Shown here: one piece after another, positions 63,612 to 64,000 of the stretch | How positions within the stretch are numbered: position 1 is the first letter of the stretch | How the letters are laid out: every line of letters starts with the position of its first letter | Assembly (NCBI RefSeq): GCF_000374845.1 | Contig: NZ_KB895413.1 | Span: forward strand, 310,001-374,000 | DNA length: 64,000 nt | Reading direction: 5' to 3' | Source: Paenibacillus terrigena DSM 21567 | GTDB taxonomy: Bacteria > Bacillota > Bacilli > Paenibacillales > Paenibacillaceae | Program-made: the position numbers and the translations under genes | Notes under the pieces: model-generated | Told to the model about the DNA's origin: nothing | Databases searched by the model: none | The model's input: only the letters and a program-made list of their open reading frames with translations

Positions 63612-64000
63612 TTATACGAATGTCTGGCCGGTGTTTTATCATTTTTGTCCAGAGCAACTAAGAATTAACGTGGAGACGACGCATCAAGTCCCAGCACAGC
63701 TCAATCAAGCAATGCTCGAAGGAAGAATCGATTTGGGCCCGATCTCGTCGTTTGCCTATGGCGCATCTTGGGAGAAATATGTTCTTTTCCCTGATTTATC
63801 AGTAAGCGCATTTGGTCCTGTTCGATCGATTCTATTGTTCTTGAAGAAACCGCTTGAAGAGGTGCTGCATGGTACGATCGCACTAACGAATACCTCAGCA
63901 ACATCGGTAAATTTACTCAAGATTATTATCGAGAAATTCTATGGCGGTTCACCCACTTATCTCGTGATGGATCCGTCGCTCCCTGAGATGATGGAACAAG
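63568..64000 (+). CDS. mqnA: Chorismate dehydratase MqnA (3' end missing)
   Basis: The frame is open to the last base of the window, giving the first 144 residues. It begins MSSKSSSPIRIGEINYTNVW and continues PVFYHF, with PAQLNQAMLEGRIDLGPISSFAYG, the periplasmic-binding-like fold used by MqnA, which dehydrates chorismate in the first futalosine step. GGGGGG is 6 bases upstream of ATG 63568. The start lies inside ubiX in another frame. Confidence 0.93.
   Translation, partial: MSSKSSSPIRIGEINYTNVWPVFYHFCPEQLRINVETTHQVPAQLNQAMLEGRIDLGPISSFAYGASWEKYVLFPDLSVSAFGPVRSILLFLKKPLEEVLHGTIALTNTSATSVNLLKIIIEKFYGGSPTYLVMDPSLPEMMEQ

Overview
The window is a Gram-positive, endospore-forming Firmicute chromosome, most likely a member of the Paenibacillaceae (Paenibacillus or a close relative). 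The evidence is the dense set of sporulation genes (dacF-spoIIAA-spoIIAB-sigF, spoVAA/AB/AF, dacB-spmA-spmB, gerW, ypeB, spoVIF-like, spoIVA), strong AGGAGG-type ribosome binding sites with frequent GTG and TTG starts, moderate GC content, and gene order that follows the Bacillus subtilis dacF-to-hepS core with several local differences. Family and order assignments rest on recognising protein motifs, not on database searches.

Layout. 1-1345: 3' part of an MFS drug exporter with an overlapping PadR regulator. 1862-4756: dacF and the sigma-F operon, with a good sigma-H promoter candidate in front of spoIIAA. 4920-10138: an accessory block (chemoreceptor, sirtuin, zinc/cadmium P-type ATPase with its ArsR/CzrA-type repressor) separating sigF from spoVA. 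10300-13091: a reduced spoVA operon (AA, AB, AF only) behind a sigma-G-like promoter. 13220-20659: lysA, ppiB, an FMN-riboswitch riboflavin operon (ribD-ribE-ribBA-ribH), scpA-scpB. 20776-25689: a DUF2953 protein, gerW, dacB-spmA-spmB, a miniature amidase-like protein, rluB. 25816-31594: resABC-resDE (cytochrome c maturation and redox signalling). 31754-33677: serA on the minus strand with a T-box leader and promoter. 33814-37913: membrane and cell-envelope proteins.

38269-46945: mecB-like adaptor, a tandem hairpin-repeat leader, prsW, a 49-residue zinc-ribbon protein, ypeB (without sleB beside it), a PilZ protein, ypfB, cmk, plsC, an S1-domain protein, fni, yphA. 47073-53190: der-plsY-gpsA, spoVIF-like, two consecutive [2Fe-2S] ferredoxins, a YphF-like lipoprotein, and the thiol-oxidase pair bdbD-bdbC. 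53567-58901: spoIVA followed by an inserted sugar ABC transporter. 59120-64000: hbs, mtrB (TRAP, without folE), hepS, menG, then a UbiA-like prenyltransferase, UbiX and the start of mqnA, which points to menaquinone synthesis through futalosine.

The genes fall into a few cooperating themes: early forespore gene expression and spore cortex or germination functions; riboflavin, serine and lysine biosynthesis controlled by RNA leaders; respiration (cytochrome c maturation, ResDE, menaquinone side chain and ring); and chromosome or translation housekeeping (scpAB, hbs, der, S1). The least explained signals are the three-copy hairpin repeat in front of prsW, an 85-nt inverted-repeat element in front of hbs, the zinc-ribbon mini-gene where sleB would be expected, and the miniature amidase after spmB. 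No CRISPR array, insertion sequence, rRNA or tRNA gene was seen.
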